Assembly (NCBI GenBank): GCA_024642485.1
Contig: JAHEAY010000009.1
Location: 1-39,338 of the forward strand
DNA from: Cytophagaceae bacterium
GTDB lineage: Bacteria; Bacteroidota; Bacteroidia; Cytophagales; Spirosomataceae
Direction: 5' to 3'
DNA: 39,338 nucleotides
Part shown: one piece after another, positions 1 to 8,400 of the stretch
Position numbering within the stretch: the first letter of the stretch is position 1
Layout of the letters: the number at the start of each line of letters is the position of its first letter
Position numbers and translations under genes: made by a program
The notes under the pieces: model-generated
The model's database searches: none
What the model was told of the DNA's origin: nothing
Seen by the model: only the letters and a program-made list of their open reading frames with translations

Positions 1-544
1 AAGATTGCTTGATGAAACTTTCTTGCTTGTCGCCGAACAATAAATGACGGTAATTCGGGTCAAAACTGATTGTTTTGCCTTGGTTTTTGGCACTTTCTAA
101 TAAAAAATAATAGGCTGCATTTAACGGGCCATCCAAGAAAGCAGTTGCCGAGCCAAAATGGATAATATGTGTTTCTGTTAAATCAATGGCCGCAACTTCA
201 TCGACCGTTAATTGAGCATCTGCCCCCCGGTTAAATACGAAATCGCGTTCGCCGTCGAGCATTAAAGACACAAAAGCAAACGTTGTAAAGTGATTGGAAT
301 CCAAGTGAACATGCTTCGTGTCCACCTTAAACTCCGACATGACTTGATTTAATTGTTTACCAAAAGGGTCATTTCCGACCTTAGCTGATAAAGCAACAGA
401 ACCACCGAGGGCTCCAATCGCAGCAGCAACATTGGTAGGTGCTCCACCTGGTTTTTTAAGGAAATTTTGTCCGTCAGATAAGCTAGTCCCTTTATCGGTA
501 CAAATCATGTCGATTAAGGCTTCGCCAATACACAATACACTCAT
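1..544 (-). CDS. PfkB-family carbohydrate kinase (fructokinase-like), C-terminus cut by window edge
   Basis: I translated this minus-strand frame from the ATG at 544. About 181 residues are present and the frame is still open at base 1, so the substrate-closing C-terminal half and the catalytic DTxGAGD region are missing. The start MSVLCIGEALIDM and the GGAPTNVAAAIGALGG motif (about residues 33-48) are the N-terminal PfkB/ribokinase signature. An N-x-x-x-x-R-G-A-D segment near residue 105 fits sugar kinases of the fructokinase group. The product would phosphorylate a hexose, probably fructose, in the cytoplasm. The start codon overlaps the TAA stop of the upstream MFS transporter (TAATG), which suggests translational coupling with sugar uptake. 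The substrate is inferred from family and neighbour. Confidence 0.88.
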   Translation of the reverse strand, partial: MSVLCIGEALIDMICTDKGTSLSDGQNFLKKPGGAPTNVAAAIGALGGSVALSAKVGNDPFGKQLNQVMSEFKVDTKHVHLDSNHFTTFAFVSLMLDGERDFVFNRGADAQLTVDEVAAIDLTETHIIHFGSATAFLDGPLNAAYYFLLESAKNQGKTISFDPNYRHLLFGDKQESFIKQS

Positions 545-1848
545 TAGGCTTTGGTTGGGGATGGTTTAATAAAAGCGGTTGCCAGGGCTGCAATGGCCAA
601 CAACGCGCCTGCAAAGGTAATCGCATTTCTTGGATCATTATCCAAAAAGTGCTTTAAAATATATCCAAACGATATATTTTGTAGAATCATCGGGATCACA
701 ATCATCATATTGATGATGCCCATGTAAACACCGTAACGTTCTTTGGGAATGTCACCTACGACCAATAAATAAGGGATTCCCATCATGCTGGCCCAGCCTA
801 TTCCAAAGCCAGAAATCGCAAAGAATAATAAGTTCTTGTTTTCAATATTCGGGAAGGCGAAAAAACCAGCAGCCGCCAATAGTAGACAGGTCATGTGAAC
901 GGATTTAGCGCCATATTTTTTGGCAAAACCAGCCAAGGCTAACGCGGATAAGAAGGTAACGATATTGTACCAGCCATTCACTAATCCTGTCCAGGAAACG
1001 GCTTTTTCGTAAAGTTCTGGATTATCTTTAGGGGTCGCATTCCAAACAGATAAGGCAATACTTTTCGAAGAATTTTGCCAGTAGCAAAAAAGCGCATACC
1101 ATTGAAATAGGTAGACTAAGGCTAATTGCCACATGACTTTTGGCATTTCTCCGATCGCATGAAATATCTCTGCAATCGATTCGCCGACACTCACTTTTTT
1201 CGCTCGAATTTGTGCTAACTCTTCTGCCGTAGGTTCTATCTCGGAAGTTGTTCGCATACTCCACCAAATAGATCCAATAGAACAAACAGCGCCCAAAAAG
1301 AAGGATGCATACACCCAAGTAGGTAAGGAGCCCGTTTTACCAATGAAAATTAAAGGGAAGATGAAAAGCGAAAGATTCGCTAAGGTTTGGCCAAAACCCG
1401 TGAAAAAACTTTGCATCTGAAAGCCCGTGGGTTGCTGCTCCTCATTCAATTTGTCTGCCACAAATGCCCTGTAAGGCTCCATAGCGGTATTATTTCCCGC
1501 ATCTAAAATCCACAACAATCCAGCAGCCATCCATAAAGATGAACTGAAGGGGTATAGCAAAAGACAGATACTGCAAAGTAGCGCACCGATGAAGAAGAAG
1601 GGTTTTCTACGACCCCAGCGTGGATGCCAAGTGCTATCCGAAAGCGCCCCAATGAAGGGCTGAATTAATAAGCCCGTCACGGGACCTGCTAAATTCAATA
1701 AGGGAATCTCATCGGGGCTTGCGCCTAAAAAATCATAAATGGGATTAACTGCACTTTGTTGAAGCCCGAAGCTATATTGAATGCCAAAAAAACCAACGTT
1801 CATGTTGATGATTTGACTGAAACTAAGCAAGGGTTTTTTTAATGACAT
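544..1848 (-). CDS. MFS sugar transporter, SLC45/sucrose-symporter-like
   Basis: This 434-residue, very hydrophobic protein has about 12 predicted membrane segments. A loop motif GRRKPF (residues 79-84) follows the second helix, and DAGNNTAMEPYRAF (116-129) resembles the conserved D-N-x-x-G-P-x-R-A region of sucrose/maltose symporters of the SLC45/GPH type. It probably imports a disaccharide or glucoside with protons across the inner membrane. Its stop overlaps the start of a fructokinase-like gene, so imported sucrose or fructose is a reasonable guess. The ATG at 1848 gives a short cytoplasmic N-terminus before the first helix. A promoter-like sequence lies about 25-55 bases upstream. The transported sugar is inferred, not shown. 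Confidence 0.85.
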   Translation of the reverse strand: MSLKKPLLSFSQIINMNVGFFGIQYSFGLQQSAVNPIYDFLGASPDEIPLLNLAGPVTGLLIQPFIGALSDSTWHPRWGRRKPFFFIGALLCSICLLLYPFSSSLWMAAGLLWILDAGNNTAMEPYRAFVADKLNEEQQPTGFQMQSFFTGFGQTLANLSLFIFPLIFIGKTGSLPTWVYASFFLGAVCSIGSIWWSMRTTSEIEPTAEELAQIRAKKVSVGESIAEIFHAIGEMPKVMWQLALVYLFQWYALFCYWQNSSKSIALSVWNATPKDNPELYEKAVSWTGLVNGWYNIVTFLSALALAGFAKKYGAKSVHMTCLLLAAAGFFAFPNIENKNLLFFAISGFGIGWASMMGIPYLLVVGDIPKERYGVYMGIINMMIVIPMILQNISFGYILKHFLDNDPRNAITFAGALLAIAALATAFIKPSPTKA

Positions 1849-1870
1849 AGCAATAGGTTTATTTTCAGAT

Positions 1871-1902
1871 TAAATTTAATTAAACCAATCTAATGACCCA
1901 AA
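1871..1902 (-). promoter_or_regulatory. Candidate Bacteroidota promoter for the MFS/fructokinase pair
   Basis: On the minus strand TTTG (1902-1899) is followed after 20 nt by TAAATTTA (1878-1871), close to the Bacteroidota TTTG-N19/20-TAnnTTTG consensus, with the last G replaced by A. The ATG lies about 23 nt downstream of the -7 box. The surrounding sequence is AT-rich and partly palindromic. Confidence 0.35.
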
Positions 1903-1920
1903 CTGTTCTATACTGTCGGC

Positions 1921-2637
1921 CTAATATTCTTGCGAAAGCGGGTGAATCATTAACTCATCGATGACCACATGTGCCGGTTGGTTCATGACATAATAGATGC
2001 TGTCGGCCATGTCCTCAGGACTTAGCCAGCTTTGATGACTTGCATCGCCTTGTGGTTCTGCATGGAAATGCGAGTCGACTAGACCGGAATAGATGGTTGA
2101 CACCTTGATGGCATCTTTTCTTACTTCTTTGCGCAAGGCTTCATTGAAAGCATGTTGGGCATATTTGGAAGCACAATATAAAGATCCGCCATCGAAAACA
2201 CGTTTAGCGACGTCCGAAGCGATAGCAATGATATGTCCTTTTTTTGCTTGGCGCATGTGGGGTAAAACACTTTGGGAGAAAAGAAATGTGCCTTTCACGT
2301 TCGTGTCAAAAACCTGATCCCATTTTTCTTCTGTGTAAGAATCTGTAGGGCCAAAGGCTCCCACGCCCGCATTGTTGATCATGAAATCAATTTTTCCAAA
2401 CGTATGCGCTGTTTTTTCGACGGCATTTTGAACAAAATTGGCATCCGATACATCCCCAGCGAAATACAAAGGGCGATGCCCCATTTCAGTAATTTCGGCG
2501 GCTAGGTCTTTTAATTCGCCTACATTTCGGGCGATTAAACTAACTTGAAAATTGTGCTTAGCGAGTAAGATGGCTAATGCTCTTCCGATACCTCGTGAGG
2601 CACCGGTGATGATGGCGGTAGGGTAGCTATTGTTCAT
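1921..2637 (-). CDS. SDR-family NAD(P)-dependent oxidoreductase
   Basis: A 238-residue classical short-chain dehydrogenase. The Rossmann cofactor motif TGASRGIG is at residues 11-18 and NNAG at 88-91. The catalytic set is Ser141, Tyr154 and Lys158 (YCASK). There is no signal peptide, so it acts in the cytoplasm. The overall look is of a 3-oxoacyl-ACP-reductase or sepiapterin-reductase-like SDR. The C-terminus (VIDELMIHPLSQEY) matches what is common in SDRs of this group, which are usually annotated only as general oxidoreductases. It lies 72 nt upstream of the MFS transporter on the same strand and might be co-transcribed. The substrate cannot be told from sequence. Confidence 0.88.
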   Translation of the reverse strand: MNNSYPTAIITGASRGIGRALAILLAKHNFQVSLIARNVGELKDLAAEITEMGHRPLYFAGDVSDANFVQNAVEKTAHTFGKIDFMINNAGVGAFGPTDSYTEEKWDQVFDTNVKGTFLFSQSVLPHMRQAKKGHIIAIASDVAKRVFDGGSLYCASKYAQHAFNEALRKEVRKDAIKVSTIYSGLVDSHFHAEPQGDASHQSWLSPEDMADSIYYVMNQPAHVVIDELMIHPLSQEY

Positions 2638-2747
2638 AATTCAAACATACACAATATTTGGTCTACCTGTGTAGCGATTTTGCCTTCGAATTTCTTGAAT
2701 ACTTCGATATTCGGTTTTTTAGGAAAAGGCTTGTTTATTTTTGAAAC

Positions 2748-3461
2748 ATGAAGCGTCAAACATTTATTAAAAAAACGGGTTCAGTCCTCCTTGGGCCTTT
2801 TGTTGCCTTATCTTGTATAAAAAAAACGGATGATCAATCCGTCACACCTTCCACGGCCTCAACTTCAGGTACATGTAAAGTAGGCGATACTGAAACAGAT
2901 GGCCCTTATCCTTTGTATAATAAACGGGATGCCAGTATTACACATACGGATATTACTGAAGGAAAAACAGGTTTGCCTTTAAGCATGGCAATAACCATTC
3001 GAAACATAAATAATAACTGTGATGTGGTTCCTAACGCTCGAGTAGATGTTTGGCATTGTGATAAGGACGGCTATTATTCGGGTTATGTTAATCAAGGTTA
3101 TTTGGGAAATCAAGATAATACAGCCAAGACATTTTGTCGGGGAATTGCAACAGCCGACGCCTCCGGAGTTGCGCGTTTTCAAACGATATATCCGGGATGG
3201 TATCAAGGGCGAGTTACGCATATCCATGCCCAAATTTATGTGGGAGGCCAGTTGAAATTAACCACCCAAATCGCTTTTCCAGAAGATTTGAATACCGCAG
3301 TATACAATTCGGATTTGTACAAAGCGCATGGGCAAAACTCCACAAAGAATACAACGGATAGTATTATTCGTGATTCCTTGTCGAATGAACTAGCAACCGT
3401 AAATGCAAATCAGGTTTCAGGTGGTTATGATTTGATTCATACAATTAATATTGCCGTTTAA
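2748..3461 (+). CDS. Intradiol ring-cleavage dioxygenase-like lipoprotein
   Basis: A 237-residue protein related to the catalytic domain of protocatechuate 3,4-dioxygenase/catechol 1,2-dioxygenase. The N-terminus has basic residues, a hydrophobic stretch and a lipobox ending at Cys23 (VALSC), so the protein is probably a lipoprotein outside the cytoplasm. The fold is marked by TDGPYP (50-55), PNARVDVWHCDKDGYY (95-110) and YPGWYQGRVTHIH (148-160). Likely Fe(III) ligands are Tyr110, Tyr152, His158 and His160, with Arg155 as the family arginine. Family members open catechol-type rings with O2, but exported Bacteroidota versions have no firm substrate. It is a single gene, divergent from the SDR, with a TAnnTTTG-like box (2736-2743) immediately upstream. 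Confidence 0.85.
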   Translation: MKRQTFIKKTGSVLLGPFVALSCIKKTDDQSVTPSTASTSGTCKVGDTETDGPYPLYNKRDASITHTDITEGKTGLPLSMAITIRNINNNCDVVPNARVDVWHCDKDGYYSGYVNQGYLGNQDNTAKTFCRGIATADASGVARFQTIYPGWYQGRVTHIHAQIYVGGQLKLTTQIAFPEDLNTAVYNSDLYKAHGQNSTKNTTDSIIRDSLSNELATVNANQVSGGYDLIHTINIAV

Positions 3462-3520
3462 TAGACTTGTTTATTGAATTATTTTTGTATTATTTTATAC
3501 AATTCTAATCTCAATAAGCT

Positions 3521-3949
3521 ATGAAAAAGGTCAAAGACATTTTAACCAAGAAGGGGGCGACGGTGATTTCAATTCCTTCTGATGCAAAGATTATCGAGGC
3601 TTTGCAATTGATGCAAGATTGCAATGTAGGTTCGGTGGTGGTCATGGACCATGGCCAGTACCGAGGCATTTTGACCGAGCGCGATTATGCCCGTAAGGTA
3701 ATTTTATTGGATAAAAACTCTTCAGATACTTCCGTGGCGGAAATCATGTCCACCGACTTGCCTGGTGTTGAATTAGGAAGTTCGATCGAAGTTTGCATGA
3801 TATTGATGTCGGAGCGCAATATTCGCTATCTCCCCGTTGTCGAAAATGGGGAAATGATCGGCATTATTTCCAGCAATGATTTGATTAAGGCGACCATTCA
3901 AGATCATTTGGAAACCATCGAGCACTTGAAAAATTATATTCATGCGTAA
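3521..3949 (+). CDS. CBS-domain pair protein
   Basis: A 142-residue stand-alone protein made of two CBS motifs (about residues 7-62 and 73-132). The first ends in GILTERDYARKVIL and the second in IGIISSNDLIKATI, the typical end of a CBS unit. Such pairs bind adenosine nucleotides or S-adenosyl ligands and usually act as sensors for partner proteins; no catalytic domain is attached here. Its last 8 bases overlap the start of the lipid-kinase-like gene, so the two are almost certainly co-translated. A functional link to that kinase is only an inference from the overlap. Confidence 0.9.
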   Translation: MKKVKDILTKKGATVISIPSDAKIIEALQLMQDCNVGSVVVMDHGQYRGILTERDYARKVILLDKNSSDTSVAEIMSTDLPGVELGSSIEVCMILMSERNIRYLPVVENGEMIGIISSNDLIKATIQDHLETIEHLKNYIHA

Positions 3950-4766
3950 ACGGGTTGCCTTTTTGATCAACCCATCCAAGCGTGTTCGTTTGAATGCTTA
4001 TGTTCAGTGGGTGAAGTCGTGTGTTTCTTGTGAGCTTTTTATTTTTGATGAGCAATGGCCCGCTAGCCTAGACGAGTTTGATGAAGTCTGGGTAATGGGG
4101 GGAGATGGAACGTACAATTATTTTGTGAATGCTTATCCTACTTGCGGCAAACCGATCGCCTTATTCAAAGGGGGGACGGGAAATGATTTCTATTGGAAAC
4201 TTTTTGGAAATATGTCGCGGGAAATGCATTTGAAGGTTATTTTGGATTCACATGTGGAAACAATAGATGCGGGACGGGTCAATGAAATGTTATTTTTAAA
4301 TGGAGTGGGAATCGGTATTGAAGGGGAGGTGTTGGCTGCAATGGATGCGATTCGTTGGATTGGTGGTGCCCTGGGTTATTATTTAGCGGCGATTCCGGCC
4401 TTGTTTCGGTTCCAATCTTATACCATCCAAAAAACGCGTCCCGTTTTTTTGTGCATGGTTTTTAACAGTTCTCGGGCGGGGGGTGGTTTTCATTTCTTTC
4501 CAATGGCCTCCGTGCAAGATGGTTTATTGGATATGCTAATTTGTAATCCACTACCTATTTGGAAGCGATTGTTTTATATGCCGATTATTCAATCCGGTAA
4601 ACATATCAATCTTCCCTTCGTGCATTTTTCCAAAATTTCGTCGACTCAGATTAAATGTAGTCGTGTGCTGAAGGCGCAAGTAGATGGGGAGGTGCTGGAG
4701 TCAGATACGTTTGATTTTACGATTCTTCCTGCTAAATTTAGGTTTATTGTACCTATTAAACTGTAA
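3942..4766 (+). CDS. Diacylglycerol/lipid kinase-like protein (YegS/DagK family)
   Basis: A 274-residue protein with the lipid-kinase nucleotide-binding signatures: INPS at residues 9-12, GGDGT at 53-57 and GGTGNDF at 77-83. The C-terminal half carries NGVGIGIEG and the AGGGFHFFPMASVQDGLLDM segment, typical of the beta-sandwich domain of this family (VDGE near the end also fits). It probably phosphorylates a diacylglycerol-type or sphingoid lipid at the cytoplasmic side of the membrane. The start overlaps the end of the CBS gene by 8 nt, and the M20 hydrolase follows after 3 nt. The exact lipid substrate is unknown. Confidence 0.87.
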   Translation: MRKRVAFLINPSKRVRLNAYVQWVKSCVSCELFIFDEQWPASLDEFDEVWVMGGDGTYNYFVNAYPTCGKPIALFKGGTGNDFYWKLFGNMSREMHLKVILDSHVETIDAGRVNEMLFLNGVGIGIEGEVLAAMDAIRWIGGALGYYLAAIPALFRFQSYTIQKTRPVFLCMVFNSSRAGGGFHFFPMASVQDGLLDMLICNPLPIWKRLFYMPIIQSGKHINLPFVHFSKISSTQIKCSRVLKAQVDGEVLESDTFDFTILPAKFRFIVPIKL

Positions 4767-4769
4767 TAT

Positions 4770-6200
4770 ATGCGTATTCAATTATGGGCTGTTTTAGCCT
4801 TCGTTATGTTCTCCTTTGCTGTTTTAGGGCAGGAGGCCGACAAGAAAAAAGTCATTCAATCCATCCAAAATCGATCTGAGCAATACGGGCAGATTGCTCA
4901 AAAAATCTGGAACCTTGCGGAAGTAGGCTACAAAGAGAAACAGAGCTCTCTGCTGTTGCAGGAGACCTTACGCCAAGCAGGATTTCAAGTGGAGGCGGGT
5001 GTCGCAGATATCCCAACAGCCTTTGTGGCGACTTTTGGACAAGGGAAGCCGGTGATTGGTATTATGGCAGAATATGACGCTTTGCCGGGTTTGTCGCAAG
5101 ATTCAATTCCAACTAAACGTACGCTCGGCGGAAATTCAGGCCATGCATGTGGGCATCATTTGTTTGGGACAGGTTCTGTTGCTGCTGCTATTGCAGTGAA
5201 GGAATGGATGAAAGAAACCGGCCAAAAAGGAACGATTAAATTATATGGTTGCCCAGCTGAAGAGGGTGGATCGGGAAAAGTTTATATGGTTCGGGCAGGT
5301 TTGTTTAATCAGGCGGATGTGATGTTGCACTGGCATCCGAATGATGAGAATACCGTTTCGGCATCTTCATCCTTAGCGAATAAAGCGGGTAAGTTCCGTT
5401 TTTATGGCTTGTCGTCACATGCAGCTGCGTCCCCAGAACGTGGCCGTTCTGCCTTGGATGCTGTGGAGGCGATGGATCATATGGCCAACATGATGCGTGA
5501 ACATGTTCCTTCTTCTACACGCATTCACTATGTCATTACGAATGGTGGCAAGGCTCCGAATATCGTGCCTGATTATGCAGAAGTGTATTATTATGTACGT
5601 TCTCCCCAACGCGATGTAGTGATGGATGTATGGAATCGAATTGAAAAAGCAGCCGAAGGCGCAGCAATGGGAACTGGTACTCGGTATGAAGTAGAATTAA
5701 TTGGAGGTGTTTATGAGGTTTTGCCAAACGAACATTTAGTTTCTGTGATGGGTTCGAATTTGAAAACCGTTGGAGGATATACACTTAATTCATCTGAGCA
5801 GGCTTTTGCGAAACAAATTCAACAAACGCCTGGGATGCAAATGGTTGATTTAGCAACAACGAATCAGATTTTCTTAAACCATCCGGATCCAAGTGGCGGA
5901 GGCTCGACGGATGTGGGCGATGTCTCATGGGTGGTGCCTACCGTGGGTTTAGGAACGGCAACTTGGGTGCCTGGTACCGCTGCGCATAGTTGGCAAGCTG
6001 TTGCCGCTGGTGGTATGTCGATTGGTCGGAAAGGGATGTTAATCGCTGCCAAAACAATCGCTTTAACGGCCATTGATTTATTCAAAAAACCGGTGATGAT
6101 TGAAGATGCACGTTTAGAATGGTTGAACAAGCGCGGTACGGAGTTTCAGTACAAGAGTTTATTGGGCGATCGTAAGCCTGCTTTGAATTACCGCGATTAG
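4770..6200 (+). CDS. Exported M20-family amidohydrolase (AbgB/aminoacylase-like)
   Basis: A 476-residue protein with a signal peptide (residues 1-20, cut near VLGQ). Metal-site motifs of the M20D/aminoacylase group are visible: AEYDALPG (100-107), GHACGHH (124-130, with Cys127 and His129/His130), EEGG (164-167) and HWHP (187-190). The dimerisation-domain sequence SSHAAASPERGRSALDAVEAM is typical of AbgB-like p-aminobenzoyl-glutamate hydrolases. It should hydrolyse an amide bond of an N-acylated amino acid, dipeptide or similar compound in the periplasm, using two metal ions. It starts 3 nt after the lipid-kinase gene. No terminator follows; instead the gap holds a repeated hairpin. Confidence 0.9.
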   Translation: MRIQLWAVLAFVMFSFAVLGQEADKKKVIQSIQNRSEQYGQIAQKIWNLAEVGYKEKQSSLLLQETLRQAGFQVEAGVADIPTAFVATFGQGKPVIGIMAEYDALPGLSQDSIPTKRTLGGNSGHACGHHLFGTGSVAAAIAVKEWMKETGQKGTIKLYGCPAEEGGSGKVYMVRAGLFNQADVMLHWHPNDENTVSASSSLANKAGKFRFYGLSSHAAASPERGRSALDAVEAMDHMANMMREHVPSSTRIHYVITNGGKAPNIVPDYAEVYYYVRSPQRDVVMDVWNRIEKAAEGAAMGTGTRYEVELIGGVYEVLPNEHLVSVMGSNLKTVGGYTLNSSEQAFAKQIQQTPGMQMVDLATTNQIFLNHPDPSGGGSTDVGDVSWVVPTVGLGTATWVPGTAAHSWQAVAAGGMSIGRKGMLIAAKTIALTAIDLFKKPVMIEDARLEWLNKRGTEFQYKSLLGDRKPALNYRD

Positions 6201-6261
6201 ATTATCAGTTTTTTAGGGCAGATTGTCCTGAATATATCGTAGCTTTTTGCTGCCCTCTTTC

Positions 6262-6294
6262 ACCTTTGGCAAACCTTCAAGGATTGCCAAAGGT
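6262..6294. repeat. REP-like 33-nt hairpin, copy A
   Basis: An 11-bp stem ACCTTTGGCAA / TTGCCAAAGGT encloses an A-A mismatch, a 3-bp CCT/AGG stem and the loop TCA. The outer second base pair is C-G where the other three copies have G-C, a compensatory change. An additional outer stem (6247-6254 TTGCTGCC with 6296-6303 GGCAGCAA) extends this copy. No T-tract follows, so it is not a standard terminator. Confidence 0.85.
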
Positions 6295-6423
6295 AGGCAG
6301 CAAGGTCGTCGTCTTCTTCGTTTTGGATTTCATCGATTCATTCAGCCAATAAGACAATTATCATTTTTTGAATTCTGTAAAGTCTGTAAATTCGAATTAA
6401 AACCTGCTCAATCGAACATAAAT

Positions 6424-7047
6424 ATGAAGCAAGAAAAATACAGTCGCTACGAATTTTTGAAGAAAATGGGCTTTCAGGGCGGTGCTTTGATGGCCGTTTT
6501 GGCTTCATGTACCCAACAAGAAGATTCGGTTTTAGAATCTTTGATTGTCAATAAAAATGGAGAGACGGTTGCTGCGCTCGATAGCACAAAAAATAGTGCA
6601 GCTGTTAGTACACCAAGTACCTCTACGGGTGGGACAACAAGCGGCGGTACTACGACTGGAGGGACAACAACCGGAGGAAGTACATCTGCGACCACATTGC
6701 CAATTGGAAAAGTGACAACTGCCGAGTTAGCGAATGTGAAAAGTCCCTTGGTTAAATTGGATCTGACAATTTCGAGTTCATCAGCATTAGCGAGTACGGG
6801 TGGTTATATCACCGTAAACAATGCCATTGTTATCGGTCGGACTGCTTCGGGTGATTATGTAGCTGCGTCGAATTTGTGCACTCATGAGCCAAAACGCAGG
6901 GTGATTTTCAATAAAACGGAATATTTCTGTACAGACCATGGGGCGCGTTTTTCGTTGACAGGATCCAACTTAAATACTATTGCACGTTCACCACTTACTG
7001 TTTATAAAACTGCCAATGATGGGAAAACCCTAATTGTTTACGCCTAA
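6424..7047 (+). CDS. Rieske [2Fe-2S] lipoprotein with Gly/Thr linker
   Basis: A 207-residue protein. I chose the ATG at 6424 because it gives a clean export signal (MKQEKYSRYEFLKKMGFQGG) with lipobox LASC (Cys29); the frame can be extended upstream to 6247, but that stretch is repeat sequence. A low-complexity linker (69-87) carries four GGTT-type repeats. The C-terminal Rieske domain has C152-T-H154 and C169-T-D-H172, the 2Cys-2His ligand set, although the spacing is short as in ferredoxin-type Rieske proteins. It should carry electrons outside the cytoplasm. The thioredoxin-like gene follows after 4 nt, and then ApbE, so it is probably part of that redox system. Confidence 0.88.
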   Translation: MKQEKYSRYEFLKKMGFQGGALMAVLASCTQQEDSVLESLIVNKNGETVAALDSTKNSAAVSTPSTSTGGTTSGGTTTGGTTTGGSTSATTLPIGKVTTAELANVKSPLVKLDLTISSSSALASTGGYITVNNAIVIGRTASGDYVAASNLCTHEPKRRVIFNKTEYFCTDHGARFSLTGSNLNTIARSPLTVYKTANDGKTLIVYA

Positions 7048-7051
7048 TAAC

Positions 7052-7462
7052 ATGAATTTACTAACCATTGTATTGATAAGCCTTTTGTCTTGGATAGGAG
7101 ATTTCTCCCAAGCTCAAAAAGAAGCGCAAGCGAATAAGAAATTGATTTTGTTGAACTTTTCAGGTTCAGATTGGTGCGGACCCTGCATTAAATTGAAACA
7201 TGACGTGTTTGAAAGTGAGGCTTTTGGTCAATATGCCCAAGATAAATTAGTGTTAGTTCGGGCTGATTTTCCGCGTTTGAAAAAGAATCAATTACCTGTA
7301 GACCAACAAGCTCGCAATGATCAAATGGCGGAACGATACAACCCGAATGGGAAGTTTCCACTGACGGTTTTGATTAATAGCCAAGGCAAAGTCTTAAAAG
7401 AATGGGAAGGATATCAACCATCTGTCCAAAAATTCATTGCCGAAGTGGCAGCTTATCAATAA
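7052..7462 (+). CDS. Thioredoxin-like protein (WCGPC)
   Basis: A 136-residue thioredoxin-fold protein. The active site W41-C-G-P-C45 sits after a beta strand (KLILLNFSGSD), and KFPLTVLIN supplies the cis-proline loop. A hydrophobic N-terminus (MNLLTIVLISLLSWIG) suggests a signal peptide or membrane anchor, so it works outside the cytoplasm. I chose ATG 7052 over an upstream TTG at 7034 because the latter lies inside the Rieske gene and weakens the signal. It belongs to the thioredoxin_7/disulfide-reductase-like group. It is 4 nt from the Rieske gene and 4 nt from apbE, so a role in maintaining Cys residues of the partner proteins is likely but inferred. Confidence 0.88.
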   Translation: MNLLTIVLISLLSWIGDFSQAQKEAQANKKLILLNFSGSDWCGPCIKLKHDVFESEAFGQYAQDKLVLVRADFPRLKKNQLPVDQQARNDQMAERYNPNGKFPLTVLINSQGKVLKEWEGYQPSVQKFIAEVAAYQ

Positions 7463-7466
7463 TAAA

Positions 7467-8396
7467 ATGCCTTTATTTCAGCGGACTGATTTGTTGATGG
7501 GTAACCGATTCGACCTGGGTGTTGTCGCAGAAAATGCGGCGGAGGCGAAGGAAGGTCTCGCAGAAGCAGTGCTGGAAATTAAACGGATTGAAGGTTTATT
7601 AACGACATTCAATGAGTCAAGTCAGACATATCTTATTAATGAAAACGCAGGAATTTCTCCTGTGGAAGTGGATCAAGAAGTGTTTGATTTAATTACTCGC
7701 GCTCAAAAAATATCCCGCTTAACGCAAGGTGCTTTTGACTTAAGTTATGGGTCTTTGGATAAACGGTTTTGGAATTTTGACCAACAAATGACCGAATTGC
7801 CAAGTCGGAAAAAAATGGCAGAATCTGTCCGACTGATTGATTACCAAGCCATCGAACTAGATACAGAAAATCGGACGGTATTTTTACGAAATAAAGGCAT
7901 GCGCATCGGGTTTGGAGGGATAGGGAAAGGCTATGCTGCTGACCAAGCAAAAAAGCGACTGAAGCAGTTGGGCTTTCTACATGGAGTAGTGAATGCATCG
8001 GGTGATATGAGTGCCTGGGGGATGAATGAACAAGGAATGCCCTGGAAAGTGGCCATTGTTGATCCTGATAATTCTAACCAGACAGTCGCTGATTTTGATT
8101 TAACAAACGCGGCAGTGGCAACTTCAGGAAATTATGAGAAATTTGTCTTAATTGATGGAAAAAAATATTCCCATACGATTAATCCAAAGACAGGTTTTCC
8201 GATACAAGGGATTAAAAGTGTTTCTGTTTTTGCGCCCATGGCTGAATTAGCGGATGCATTGACAACACCGATTGCCGTGATGGGAGTGGAGGTTGGTCTC
8301 GATTTGGTCAACCAATTGAACGGAATATTCTGTGTGATTATTGATGACGATAATCGCGTTTATCAATCGAATAAAATAGTTGAAAGCTTAGTTTAG
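7467..8396 (+). CDS. apbE: FAD:protein FMN transferase (ApbE)
   Basis: A 309-residue ApbE-family protein. The conserved FAD/Mg site is visible as FGGIGKGYAAD (about 148-158), with VNASGDMSAWG after it, TSGNYEKF, and HTINPKTGFP. The C-terminal MAELADALTTPIAVMG matches the family A-x-x-A-D-A-x-(S/T)-T motif. ApbE transfers FMN from FAD onto a Thr or Ser of an extracytoplasmic protein. Unlike classical ApbE there is no lipoprotein signal with the ATG at 7467, nor with an upstream TTG at 7437, so secretion or a cytoplasmic site is unclear. The DUF4266 lipoprotein gene begins 4 nt after the stop, so that protein is the obvious candidate substrate. Confidence 0.92.
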   Translation: MPLFQRTDLLMGNRFDLGVVAENAAEAKEGLAEAVLEIKRIEGLLTTFNESSQTYLINENAGISPVEVDQEVFDLITRAQKISRLTQGAFDLSYGSLDKRFWNFDQQMTELPSRKKMAESVRLIDYQAIELDTENRTVFLRNKGMRIGFGGIGKGYAADQAKKRLKQLGFLHGVVNASGDMSAWGMNEQGMPWKVAIVDPDNSNQTVADFDLTNAAVATSGNYEKFVLIDGKKYSHTINPKTGFPIQGIKSVSVFAPMAELADALTTPIAVMGVEVGLDLVNQLNGIFCVIIDDDNRVYQSNKIVESLV

Positions 8397-8400
8397 CCCT

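Noticed and set aside
2736-2743. Leaderless promoter for the dioxygenase-like gene
   Set aside because: TATTTTTG fits the -7 box, but no TTTG is visible at -33 and the spacing to the ATG is only 4 nt; too weak to list as a feature.
6262-6294. Hairpin A and its relatives as rho-independent terminators
   Set aside because: No T-tract follows any of the four copies.
6247-6423. N-terminal extension of the Rieske gene to an upstream ATG
   Set aside because: The extra 59 residues lie over the repeated hairpin and lack a signal; the ATG at 6424 gives a normal lipoprotein start.
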